Source: Platanthera guangdongensis (Eukaryota; Streptophyta; Magnoliopsida; Asparagales; Orchidaceae). From it: a stretch of DNA of 64,000 nucleotides. The translations under genes were made by a program, and so were the position numbers. The stretch lies in NCBI GenBank assembly GCA_039583875.1, contig CM077150.1:52448451-52512450 (forward strand), written 5' to 3'. Numbering within the stretch: position 1 is the stretch's first letter; every line of letters starts with the position of its first letter. Under the pieces are notes generated by a model that saw only the letters and a list, made by a program, of their open reading frames with translations, was not told the DNA's origin and searched no databases. Shown here in pieces: positions 45,428-57,041 of this stretch.

Positions 45428-48400
45428 GTATGTCCAAAGGCCACCAAAACTCTAATCTGGTATTTGGACAGTGGATGCTCTCGGCATATGACCGGGACAA
45501 GAATCCTAATCCAGAACTTTACTCCAGTCGTGAACGGACCGAAGGTCATCTTTGGAGGTTCAGACCGTGGAATCACTAAAGGCTACGGTATTATTACGAA
45601 CGGTAATGCATCATTCTCAGATGTGGCTTACGTTGAAGGTTTGGAACATAACCTTATAAGCATAAGCCAACTCTGTGATAATGGATACATAGTTGAGTTT
45701 CACTCTTATAAGTGCTTGAAAAATATGTTGACAATATGGAAACAATTCTATCCGGCACTCGAAGTAGAAACATATTTTGCTTGAATTTCATTTGTGTAGA
45801 TTCTTCGACACCAGTGTGCTTTTTAGCAAAAGATAGTGCGTCGCTTGGTGACCAATGACACAAGAGACTAGCACATATTAATTTCAAAACTATTAATAAA
45901 TTATTTTCAATGAACTTAGTACGTGATGCCCCAAATGTCAAGTACGTCAAAAATAGACCTTGTCATGCATGTGTAAAAGGCAAGCAAATAAGAGCTACCT
46001 TTAAAAAGGTTATTGGCAAAAATTCTAATAGATGTCTTCATCAACTGCATATGGACTTATTTGGTCCACTGCAAATTAGAAGTTTGGGAGATAAGGATTA
46101 TGTGTTAGTAATTGTTGATGATTACTCGCACTTTTCATGGGTGTTCTTTCTGAAACACAAATCAGATACCTTCGACATCTTTACTAATTTTGTCAGGCAA
46201 GTTCAAAACGAGTACAACTGCTCCATAGTCAAAATCAGAAGTGACAATGGAACAGAGTTCAAGTATAGGGCCATGAAAGAATTTTATGAAAGCCTAGGAA
46301 TCTTTCATGAGTTTTCCTCTCCTCGTACCCCTCAACAGAACGGAGTGGCCGAGAGAAGGAATAGAACACTCATAGAGGCCTGCAGGACCATGTTGAGTGA
46401 TGCTTCACTTCCGGAGTACTTTTGGGCTGAAGCCATCAACACTGCATGTCACGTGCAAAATCGAGCCCTAATAAACAAAAACCACGATAAGACACCTTAC
46501 AAACTTCTGAAGGGAAGAAAACCGACAGTCTCATATTTTAGAATATTTTGCTGTAAATGTTTCGTGCTCAACAATGGCAAGTATCATAATACTAAGTTTA
46601 GCGAAAAGAGTTTTGAAGGTATTTTTATAGGTTATAGTAGCCATAGTAAGGCATACAGGATCTTTAATAGAAAAACTCGGGTCGTGGAAGAATCGATACA
46701 TGTTGTATTTGATGAGACGAGTTTGCTGCAAAGCAACTCTTCTAATGTGCTTGTTGAAGATGCAGGTGCAAAGCTGAAAGAAATTAGCTTGGATGGACCG
46801 TCCGAAGATAAAGGTGAAATGTTCATCAAGATCACCACTCCAACCCCTATTGGAGAGGCTGATGATCATGATGAAGAAGTCATCCAAGATGAAGAAGTCA
46901 CTCCAGTGATAGAAGATAATCCAGATGCAAATACTCTAGAGCTCAGACATCTGAAGGATCACCCCATGGACCAGATCATAGGAGATCCCCAGGATGGTGT
47001 TAAAACTCGTAGAGGTTCAACTAATGAGAATCTATATTTAAGTTTTCTCTCACGGGTTGAATCAAAGAAGTTTGAGGAAGCAAACTCAGACACATCGTGG
47101 ATAATGTCGATGGAAGAAGAACTAAACCAGTTCAAGCGTTGCAAAGTATGGAAGCTTGTTCCAAGACCCAAAGGTAAGAACGTCATTGGGACAAAATGGG
47201 TCTATAGGAACAAGATGGACGAGGATGGAACGATAGTAAAGAACAAGGCCAGACTTGTCACAAAAGGCTATCGTCAAGAAGAAGGAATCGACTTCGACCA
47301 GACGTACGCTCCAATGGCAAGGCTGGAGGCAACAAGGTTATTCCTAGCATATGCTGCACTCAAAGGCTTCACTATCTACCAGATGGATGTGAAGTCTGCC
47401 TTCCTTAATGGTGACATAAAGGAAGAGGTGTATGTGTAACAACCTCCAGGTTTCGTTGATTCTAACTTTCCTGATTATGTTCATTTACTGCATAAAGCAT
47501 TATATGGCCTGAAATAAGCTCCTCGAGCTTGGTATGAGATGTTGTCCACCTTTCTACTTGAGAACAAGTTCACAAGAGAAAAGATAGACAAGACATTATT
47601 TCTTAGGGAGATTAAAGGCAAGATTTTGCTAGTGCAAATCTATGTCGACGACATTATTTTTGGCTCTACTGATGACAACCTCTGCAAGAAGTTTTCAAAA
47701 CTTATGCAAGGGAAGTTTGAAATGAGCGGTATGGGCGAGCTGAAATATTTCTTAGGGCTTCAAGTGAAATAGTCTGAAGATGGAATTTTCATCTCACAGA
47801 CCAAGTTCACCAAAGAGCTGATTAAGAAATTCGGAATGGAGAACGCAACCTCGATGAGGACTCCAATGGGTTCAACTATATCTCTGGACAAGGATGAAAA
47901 AGGGAAACCTTTTGATGAAACCAAGTACAGAATCATAATTGGATCCTTGCTCTACCTTACGGCAAGTAGACCTGACATAATGTTCTCAACATGTATCTGT
48001 GCTAGATTTCAGGTGAACTCTAAGGAATCTCACTACGCTGCTGCAAAGTGGATTTTGAGATACCTTAAAGGTATACCAAATCTTGGCTTATGGTACCCAA
48101 GAAGTAATGACAGCGAACCAATAGGTTTTTCAGATGTAGATTTTGCAGGGAGCAAAGATGACAGGAAAAGCACTTCCGGGACATATCAATTCTTTGGAAG
48201 AAGACTTATCTCCTGGAGTAGCAAGAAGCAAAACTATGTGGCAATTTCAACGGCTGAGTCAGAGTACATCTCTACAGGCAGTTGCTGTGTACAGTTACTC
48301 TGGATAAAGAATCAGTTTGAGGGCTATAATATGAAGTTTGAAAAGATTCCATTATTTTGCGACTCTTCCAGCGCAATAGCAATAGCCAACAACCTAGTCT

Positions 48401-48588
48401 CGCACAGCCGGACAAAGCATATAGAGCTAAGGTATCACTTCATCTGGGAGCATGTGGAGCATGGGGACATAGACCTTCAATATGTCTCTACAAATAGGCA
48501 AATTGCAGACATTTTTACGAAGCCGCTGGATGAGTCCAAGTTCTCGTTCTTCAAAGTAGAACTTGGGATGCTCAACAAAGAAGACTAG
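45428..48588 (+). pseudogene. pol of element H: protease-integrase-RT-RNase H, broken
   Basis: Protease YLDSGCSRHMTG lies at ~45461. A frameshift lies in 45715-45785. The pre-integrase HKRLAHINF follows a TGA at 45856 (from TGG, as in F). Next come CHACVKGKQ, then integrase HMDLFGP (~46050), SDNGTEF (~46240) and [13 protein letters not shown] (~46345), so the Asp-Asp-Glu triad is intact. RT has [10 protein letters not shown] (~47384) and [10 protein letters not shown] (~47641). RNase H has SDVDFAGS (~48130) and STAESEY (~48250). Stops at 47437 (Glu position), 47515 and 47770 (both Gln positions) interrupt RT. The end is GMLNKED-stop. The 509-codon stretch 45910-47439 is the longest intact piece in the window. 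Confidence 0.93.
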
Positions 48589-48664
48589 AGAAGATGGATT
48601 TTCAAGAAGGCTCAAGGTTCAAAGGTTAGTCAACAACCTGAATTTTTACAAAATTTTAACTCCT

Positions 48665-48910
48665 TGGCTCGAGTAAGATATAGCCCACTCGAGTAAGAAT
48701 ATGACCTACTCGAGTAGTAGAATAACATACTCGAGTAGTCTACTTGACCTACTCGAGTAGCAGACTGACATACTCGAGTAGTCAACTTAACATACTCGAG
48801 TACCTCACTGACCTACTCGAGTACTTCCATACATCTACTCGAGTACTTCTGTATTCCTACTCGAATAATTCCAGACTTATCTACTCGAGAAATTTCCTCA
48901 CTCGTGTACA
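48665..48910 (+). repeat. ACTCGAGTA word array between pol and ORF3, element H
   Basis: About ten CTCGAGTA words at ~22-bp spacing (for example CATACTCGAGTAGTC, GACCTACTCGAGTA) directly follow the pol end. They use H's own LTR word at the place where B, D and G carry TCGACGAA. Confidence 0.92.
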
Positions 48911-49181
48911 TGCCGAGTCGTTTGTTTTTCAAATTTTCTTATGCACAAACAAAGGCTTATGCCGCCTCTTCTTTGGTTTATTTCATTCATTTTCATCTAA
49001 TTAGACCAAAAATTAGGGTTATATAAATAAGAAAATCCGGAAATGTCCTACACGAAATCATTTCCGTCTTCTCGAGTACCCGACTGCTTCTTCGCCTTCC
49101 TCAGTCAGTTGCAAAGCCGTGAAATTTCCTTCACCCCGTCGAAGCTTTCTAGGGTTTATGCATCTCCAAGATTTATAAATC

Positions 49182-51542
49182 ATGGCCGCCTCCTCTAAAA
49201 TCGGTGTGGGTTCGGAATTAGTCGCCGCCGGGATTGCAGAACTATCTGACGACTTCCACAATCTCATGATTTTGCTCAATACCGCCGGATTAACCTTCAT
49301 TCTCCAAGAACAATGTCGAATCCTCTTCCCCGATGTTGCAGAATTTTTTAGGAATGTCAAGGTGAAGCGCCACGAGACAGTTCTAAAATCCAAAGTCAGA
49401 GGCATAAAGATCAAACTTACTTCAACCTCTGTTTCTCAACTTCTTCGGCTGCCAGTTTTAGATACAGATGATTTTCTGGGTGATGAAGAGTATGCCAGAA
49501 CTTGCTTATTTTGTGGACTTTCTGCTGATGCAAAATACATTAGAAGGGCTGACATGAATTCAGAAGGTGAACTGCTAGTTGATATTATTGGAAAAATTCT
49601 TCTGTGTAAGACAAACTCCATAAGAGATATCCCTCTGTATTTCTTTGAAATGATGCAAGCCATAGTCTGTAGAAAAGCATTTCAGTTTGGCTTGCTTATC
49701 CTGAACAAAATAAAGGAGAGCATTAAATCCCCCAACTATGCAAGGATCATTTCACTACTCCTTCATGAGTTAAACCCAGAAACCTTCACCCTCTATAAAG
49801 GAAGTATCCTTCATCATATGAAGAAGGTCTCCATCTCCTCTATTCAAAGATGGGAGCTCAAGTTGCAGAATCCTTCTCATGCTACTAAGATTATTGAAGT
49901 TTTAGACACAGAGGACAGGACCCCATCTCCCTCTCCATCTCAGGTCCCCATCTCCTCTGGTGCACCAAATGAGGGGGAGCCTGCTCCTACTACTTCAGGC
50001 AGGCTGCTAACTCCTCCAGCTCCTACTCCTCCACCTGTTACCCCAGAAGATATCCCCTCAGATCAACAACTTCAATATTCACTCATCTACACAAATGCTA
50101 TCATCAATGAGATGATAGCATAATTGACAGCAGATTTACCTCCTCCTCCTCCTCTATCTCCAAAAGCTCCATCCACTGATATACCCAAAGACCACACTCT
50201 AGTGCAATCTCCAGCACAGTCTCCAGCATAATCTCCAGCAAGATCTCCAGCTAAATCTCCTGATACTCACTAAAAGCAAACAGAAACCATCTTCATTTCA
50301 AATGAGACATCACCTGAGCCAGTTGAAGCTCCTCTAAGGAACTTAAATTTCTCCATCCCCACAATCACTGATGAAAGGGATGCCTTGCTAACAACTACAA
50401 GAGCTCAGAGCTCTGTTACCCTTACATAAATAGAACCTTGGGTAGCTCCTCCTCTTCCTTCTATTCCATCTACTTCTGCTCCTCCTGCTGCAACTACTAC
50501 TCCCTCCACAGATTTGCTGCCACAGATTGTCCTTCTCCTTCAAGAGCAGAAAACATACTTTGATACTTGTATTAAGATTGTCATAGATAAGGTCACTGCT
50601 CTAGAAACTGAGATGAGCAGAGGATTTGCTGAGATTCAACATAATACTGATCAGCTCAAACATCTGTTCCAAATTGGTGGCAAAGAATTAGACCACACCA
50701 TTACTAGTGTTGGTCAAGTCATGGAGCAAGGTCTGACTCTTGCTAATAATCAGATGGAATTGGACAAACGAGATGAAGCTACAAAAATGAAAATCTATGA
50801 AGAGGTTGGCACTTTCAAAGAAGATGTCATCTCTAAGCTATCTGTTGAAGTCAGAAAGGGGGAGAAATTGGTGAAATAGTATTTAGAACAATCAGATGTT
50901 GTCATGTAAAAGTTTTGGAAAGCCAAAGTAAAAGAGATCCATGATGATGTCCTAGCACAAATTCAGAGTGTCAAATTCTACACCTATGACACTACTGTAT
51001 GGATGCACAACCAGATCCTTCCTAAATTTGCTACAAATCCTAATATCATTCCTCATCACCTGAACCATCTAGCTGCTGCTGATGCTCCTGCTCCTCCTCT
51101 GCAACCCATATTCTCTCATAGGCCTGGTGACTCTGTTGCTCCTCCTGATTCCTACACTCAGGATTGGGAAGATGATCCTGCAGATATATTCCTTCATGCT
51201 CCTCCTGAGATCCAAACTTCCAAGAAGAAAAGAAAGTATGGTGAAGGTCCTTCTGCTAGCAAGTCCATTCATGTCTCTGATCCTGAGAAAAGAAAAGCTC
51301 CAGAATTTGTTGAGATATGATCTCCCACTTCTAAGTCCCTCATTTTGGACACTCTCAAATTAGTTATGGACTACCATGAGAGCAGTAATATTCACTACAG
51401 TTCCCAGGAATGGGAGTTATATGAGAAATCAATGACCAAGAGAAGATTATATGACAGAGAATATGGAAGAAACAATCCTGCTGCTCCTCCAAGACCTCCC
51501 AAGTATTATCTAAAGCCTTACAGCTATCAAAGAAGACAATAG
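49182..51542 (+). pseudogene. ORF3 of element H, single frame with several stops, divergent from B/D/G
   Basis: ATG at 49182 (MAASSKIGVGSELVAAG) opens a 313-codon piece. Its globular domain (FRNVKVKRHETVLKSKVRGIKI, TSTSVSQLLRLP, GELLVDIIGKILL, FFEMMQAIVCRKAFQFG) shares layout with the B/D/G N-terminal domain. A Pro/Ser-rich linker with SPA repeats (50130-50300), an amphipathic, probably coiled-coil middle (50514-50880) and a basic tail (TSKKKRKYGEG, ~51210) follow. All pieces are in one frame, stopped at 50121, ~50228, ~50271, ~50427, 50877, ~50907 and 51318, several at plausible Gln codons. The final TAG at 51540 could itself be a lost Gln. The N-terminal domain resembles Pfam-type 'putative plant transposon protein' (from memory). 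Confidence 0.82.
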
Positions 51543-51765
51543 GAGAAACAGGACAGACAGCATCATCAGAACTAGCCAAAAGGACTTACGAGTTGTGGAA
51601 ATGATTTTTGTTGTTAATGACATTTTTGGATATTCACACTTATATAATTCTAAGTTTTGATCTTATTATCTTTTTCATAGTCCTTTGCTTGCTTACTCTG
51701 CTTTATATACTTAGCATTCTTTTTATGTCCATAATTCACTTAGCATAAAGGGTTCTGACTTCTAT

Positions 51766-51779
51766 AAATAGGGGGAGAT
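51766..51779 (+). other. Polypurine tract of element H
   Basis: AAATAGGGGGAGAT abuts the 3' LTR. It is identical to the tract in A, B and G despite the divergent ORF3. Confidence 0.93.
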
Positions 51780-53732
51780 TGTTGGGTATGGTATCCACAC
51801 TAACCCAGATTTGATGAAGTCATCCTTGAACTAAGATGAATTAAGTTGTATTTGATGCTTGGTTTACGTTATGTGTTTGCATAAATCCTATGGGAAGTGT
51901 AGACCAATGTCAGTCTACAATGGGTCACCAAACACAAAACCATACAATGTAATCCCTCATTGTGTGTTCCAAAGTGTTGACTCATGTGTAGCCTCTCTAT
52001 TGGGATACACTTCATATTCAAGCTCTAGGATTAAGTGAAAAGACTTGATGCTGGTTTCACCTTAGAAGAAGAGAAAATTCTGTCAAGAAAATTTCCCAAG
52101 TAAAGTACTCGAGTAGTTCTATACTTACTCGAGTAAGTTACTGAGTTCATACACGAGTAATAATACTCTTACTCGAGTAGTTAAGATGTATCCCGAGTAG
52201 TCCAATTTTGGCTCTCGAGTAGTTAAAACATCTACTCGAGTAGTTTCCTTTCACCTCTCGGGTTTATAGAAATTTTCTTCTCAAAAGTTTTCTAAGTTAT
52301 ATACTCGAGTAGTACTGTATAGTACTCGAGTAGTCTTACCTTCTTACTCGAGTAGTCTCAGTCATGTACTCGAGTAGTTCATCTACTACTCGAGTAGTAC
52401 AGTGTTTATACTCGTGTAGTCCAGAATTTCATTCCAGAAAATTTCTCTAAGTGAATTACTCGAGTAGTCATCTCCATATACTCGAGTAGTTCTATTTGTC
52501 TCGAGTAGATCAACTTCTATACTCGAGTAGTCCTGTATTCCAGTTCCAGAAATTTTCTAAGTCTTTGTCTCGAGTAGTTTCTTAATTACTTGAGTAGTTC
52601 ATTCAGATATACTAGAGTAGTATTTCTTATACTCGAGTAATCTTCTCCACCTCTCATGTAAGTACTAAAGTACTCGAGTATGTTATGTTTGTTACTCGAG
52701 TAGCTGATTCCTTTTCTTCTTATTTACTCGAGTAGTTGACTCCATATACTCGAGTAATTATCTCATTCCCTCTCGAGTAGTTCTCCTCATATACTCGAGT
52801 AGTCATCTTCTACCTACTCGAGTAGTGTTGCATGTACTCGAGCAGTCTTTTATATCTCGAGTATTTTACTTCGACTTTTCCGAAAATTCATGAAGTCCAG
52901 AATAACGATTCTCTTGATGAACTTTGACGTGATTGGTCCACGTGTCTCTCATAATGACTCAATTATGTCTAATCCTTTCTGATCCTATATATAGTCTTGT
53001 CTAAACCGACAAACCCTAATTCTAAGAAGATTATTTTTAAGAAGTTTTGCAGCCGTACTCTCTCAAGCTTTCTATCTCCTCTTTCTCTCTCCAAGAAACG
53101 AAAACCGTCGCCGTCGCCATCGCTGATTCCTAACCGGCTAGGGTTTCATATTTTGAGGATTCAGATCCAGAAGGGTTTCCAGATCGATATTTGCTCAACT
53201 CCTCAATTTTCTGATTCGATTGATCGTGTGAAGCCAAGAAGTTTCAGATCTAATCTTGCCGAGATTTCTCTTCATCATTTTGATAAAGCCGCAAAGCCTA
53301 GAAGAAGAAATTTCTGGTCGACTGTTGCAAATCTGAAAAAGGGATCACTGTTTGTATTTCTATACAAAATTTATTTCATTCTTGTAGGAGAAATTTCTCC
53401 GAGTGTAGCAGCTTTTGTCTCCGAGTTTGTAGGAAGCTTTATCTTCCGAGTGTAGATCCGTTTTGTGGATCGAGATTGTAGGAACGTTGTTCCGAGGGTA
53501 GGATTGATTTTCAATCCGAGATAGTGGAGTAGCCGAGTCTAGTGTATTGCTAGATCGGTGAGGGAAATTGGATGTACCCAAGGTTGGGGAACCACTATAA
53601 ATATTGCCTCGTCTGTGTTTGATTGGTAGATAGATATGTGCATTGGTTTGTAATTTTTATTCCGCAAAAAGACGCACAATTCACTTATTCACCCCCCTCT
53701 AGGTGATTTAGGTAGACAACTATAAACTTTCA
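51780..53732 (+). repeat. 3' LTR of element H (1953 bp)
   Basis: It begins TGTTGGGTATGGTATCC and ends AACTTTCA, followed by GAAAT. The word array lies at about 52106-52865 and TATATATAG at 52986. It is colinear with the 5' LTR, with scattered differences. Confidence 0.95.
52106..52865 (+). repeat. ACTCGAGTA word array, U3 of element H 3' LTR
   Basis: It is colinear with 41404-42165. Individual words intact in one LTR are decayed in the other (for example CTCGAGTAGTT here versus CTCTAGTAGTT at 41514). Confidence 0.92.
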
Positions 53733-53737
53733 GAAAT
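53733..53737 (+). repeat. Target-site duplication of element H, right copy
   Basis: GAAAT is identical to 41077-41081. Confidence 0.94.
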
Positions 53738-53845
53738 GTCTTCAAATCTTCAGACTGAGCTCGACGAATTATTTAACTACACTTTATTTCGTCGATCTCA
53801 GCTCGAAGAATTATTTATTTTTCGTGGAACGGAGTTTGTCGATTC
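53738..53845 (+). repeat. TCGACGAA word array between pol and ORF3, element G, right half
   Basis: The remaining words (GCTCGACGAATT, TTTCGTCGATCTCAG) are colinear with 11970-12077 of B. Confidence 0.82.
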
Positions 53846-53920
53846 ATATTCCGAAAAATCTTATATCTAGGTTTTCTTCGACCTCCGTCTCGCGCTTTCA
53901 GTTCTCTTGCACTTGATCTT

Positions 53921-53936
53921 CATTTTTCTCTTGTAG
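53921..53936 (+). promoter_or_regulatory. Splice-acceptor-like site before ORF3, element G
   Basis: CATTTTTCTCTTGTAG ends 8 bp before the ORF3 ATG, the same spacing as in B. Confidence 0.55.
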
Positions 53937-53944
53937 GTGAAATA

Positions 53945-56863
53945 ATGGCGATTCCAGCGGGAAGTCATGCAGCGATGAAGTTCGATACAGGATTTGATGT
54001 GGACTTTGATTCCTTCCAACATTCATATCCAATATTCCTAGACATCTTGCAACTGCTTGAAGATCAGCAGTTAAAAACTTTGATGACTACCAGGATCAAG
54101 ATAGCTGGCGCAGAAATCAGAAGTGGGTCTATACTTCCTCAACCACGGATGATAACACCATGACAGGCACCATATAGGGTAATGCTATTTCACTTACCCC
54201 TGCCGTTCTAACTGAAATCTTTGGATTAACTAATGGTGAAGAGGAACTAGATATTGCTAGTGATGAATTTGATGAGATGCTGAGTAAGATGGATTATTCT
54301 GGAGAAACCCCTAATAAACTACTGAAGAAACACCTCTCTGCTGAATACAAATTTCTAGTAGATATTGTGGGGAAAGTATTGCTGGGAAAGCACACTGCCC
54401 ATGATTACATAACCAGGCATCAATTCCTGGTGATGTGTGCAGTGGTGAACAAGAAGTAGGTGAACTGGGCTCAGATTCTGTTTGAGCTGATCAAGAAAAA
54501 GAACAATAAAAAGGAGGTTTGCTTTGGAAGAATCTTAAGAATATTCCTGAAGGAAAAAAGCTGTTGAATCCCTGGTCTCCCCGACCATATTCATCAATGC
54601 TTCCAAGAGGCTCACATGTGCCCTCTTTGGCAGGTGGGAGAGGAGCATCACCAAGCCATCCAAGGCTTCCTCCTCTTCCACCAGGCCTTCTGAGAGTACC
54701 AGGGCTGCTTTGGCCACTCCCCACCCTACTGAAGATATCCCTCCTCCACCTCCATCACCTCCTGCAATCCAACCTCATCCTCAGATTGCACACCAATTCC
54801 CCTCCACCACAGTCCACACCACAGTCCATCCTCCCACACCTCCATCATCACCAATCCATACATCTCCAACTCATATTCACCTTCATCCCTCACCTCCATC
54901 CCAACATGGTACACACATTCCCTCCAACACTCCCACTCCATCTCCCCATGGTACACCAAATACCTCCCCACCTTCCTCTCCCTTACCCCACCATCTGGCA
55001 AACATCCCATCCTTCACTCTGCCCACTTCCCATATTCAAAATTCTTCCTCCAGATGCTCAAATGATAGATGCTTTACCTCCTCCCCCACCATCATCTTCC
55101 ATCCCTCCCTCTGTTTCAATTGAAACACCTTCTGCCACACCCTCTGCATCTCTGTCATTGGATCCCTCCATTGTTCAATCTCTCATTGCATTTCTCACTC
55201 CCCTCCTCAAAAGCATTATAGCAGAGGCTATTACACCACTAGCTTCCTCCATCTCCTCACTTACTGATGCCATCTCTGCTCTCTCTGCTCCTCCATCTTC
55301 AGTCTAGGGCCTGGCTCCAGTTCCCACTAAAACCAGGCAGGGGGAGATGCTCTATGAAGAAGTAGCAGAAGTAGTAGTAACAGTAGCAGTAACAGCAGCA
55401 GTAGTAACAGCAAAACAAGAAGCAGCAAAAGCAGAAGTAGAAGCAACAGCAAATGCAGATGCTGATAAAGATTAATTTGATTTAATTAATTTTATTGAGT
55501 CTAATATGGTTCCAGAGGAAATAAACACTACTAGTGATTTTATCATAAATCCCACGGTTGATCTCTTAAAGGTGTTGAACAATTTTGATACAGTTTATTT
55601 TAATAATCTTCCAGAGTACAGCATTAAGCCATCCATGGCTATAGTCCCCTACACCTCACCAATAAGCCCCAAAGTTGTCAAGCAACTCAAGGCTAGTTTT
55701 GCCATTCCAGAGGCTCATGTCCTTCCATCTCCACCCAGAGCTGATCCCATCATTATTGCATCCCCTCCCAAAGACATCTATGATCCAACTTTTGTCATGG
55801 ATGATTCTCCAATGTCTGATCTAGATGAACTGATCATGGCTGACATAGAAGAAAAAAATCAATCAATTGCTGAAAGCACTGATATGCATAGCTCTCCTGC
55901 TCCAGCTATAACTCCTCCTCCAGTTCCTTCTCCAGCTCCTCCTCAGGCTGAAAAGTCCATTGATAAATCAGTACTAAAAGCTATTGATGCTTTGTATGAT
56001 GCTCCTCAAGACTCTGATGATGAGGATAATGATGAAGAGGACTCTGATGATGAGCCTAAGAAAAAGAAAGTCTCCAAGAAAATAATGGCTCCCCCACCTC
56101 CTGTCCCAAAACCAATCCAGCAAATGACACTCCATATTATATACTGTAGAAGATCACACCATACAAGGGCATGCCAGCATGGATTTGGCTATCCAAGAAC
56201 CAATAAAAAGAAAGAAAGAAGAGTAGGAAGTACTCCCCACCTCCTCAGAGATTCAGAAAGGACCCTCCTCCTCCTCCTCCACCTGTTGTTGGTTCTTCAA
56301 GTTCTTCAACTCAGAGGACTACCCAGTTTCAAACCTATCAGAGACATCAGGGTAGGTCCTCCTCTTCAGGAAGAAGCCAGCAGAGGCATTATTCATCTGG
56401 CAAACAGCATCAACAACAGCAACATCAACAACAACAACAACAAGTTACTGAACACAAAGCTGAAAGCCCAAAGAGACATGCATCCCCTCCTGTAGCTTTT
56501 GAAGATCAAGAAATAGCTACAACTACTAGTATGGCCAGGTTCCAAGAGTTGGTTGGTCTATCCATGATCAACAAGGCAAAAGCTGAAGGAAAGGATCCTT
56601 CTCAATATTCAACCATGTCCAAATACATGAAGGAAGAACTTAACATGTTTGCTAAGGCTAACAAATTTTTTAATGTTGATGACTATATGAAACTGCATCC
56701 TGAAGTTGTAGTGTCAAGGGATACCTCCCTTAATATCATTGGTGCTGCTGACATGATAATTACAAAGACACAAGCAGCTAATCCAAACAGGGAGATCAAG
56801 TTTACTCAGCCAGGTGAAAAGGCTAAAGAGGAGAAACACAAGGAGCCCAAGAAGAAGAGATAA
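53945..56863 (+). pseudogene. ORF3 of element G, broken
   Basis: ATG at 53945 (MAIPAGSHAAMKFDTGFDVDFDSFQHS) matches B and D. The order is as in B: N-terminal domain with LTEIFGLTNGEEELD and HDYITRHQFLVMCAVV (to ~54470), a Pro/His-rich linker (54720-55130), short Ser/Thr/Ala repeats (55350-55460), NPTVDLLKVLNNFD (~55545), an acidic patch then KKKKVSKK (~56010-56080), a Gln-rich tract (56400-56445) and a C-terminal block RFQELVGLSMINKAKAEGKD. Breaks: a frameshift near 54125, TAG at ~54175, TAG at 54457, frameshifts near 54550 and 55050, TAG at ~55303, TAA at ~55472, and a frameshift near 56130. A 329-codon piece (55506-56495) remains open, partly out of frame. Confidence 0.83.
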
Positions 56864-57027
56864 ACTTTAAACTGTTTAAGTCACTCTATTATTTTAAAAA
56901 CTGTCTCTTTATATTCTGATACAAAGCTTATTGTATATATATATCTGCTGCACATTTAAATTTTTCCTGCCAGATATATGTTTTCTTGCTTTGTGAATAT
57001 TTGAGTCTGTAATTAGTGACCTCACCC

Positions 57028-57041
57028 AAATAGGGGGAGAT
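57028..57041 (+). other. Polypurine tract of element G
   Basis: AAATAGGGGGAGAT abuts the 3' LTR. Confidence 0.92.

Larger units (their letters stand above)
41082..53732 (+). mobile_element. Element H: complete Ty1/copia SIRE-like retrotransposon, distinct subfamily
   Basis: A 12.65-kb element with LTRs 41082-43024 and 51780-53732, primer site, gag with two zinc knuckles, pol, CTCGAG-word spacer, a divergent ORF3 and polypurine tract, flanked by GAAAT. It is inserted in the pol-ORF3 spacer of G. The gag and pol resemble F, not B/D/G. The LTR words are ACTCGAGTA, not TCGACGAA. Confidence 0.95.
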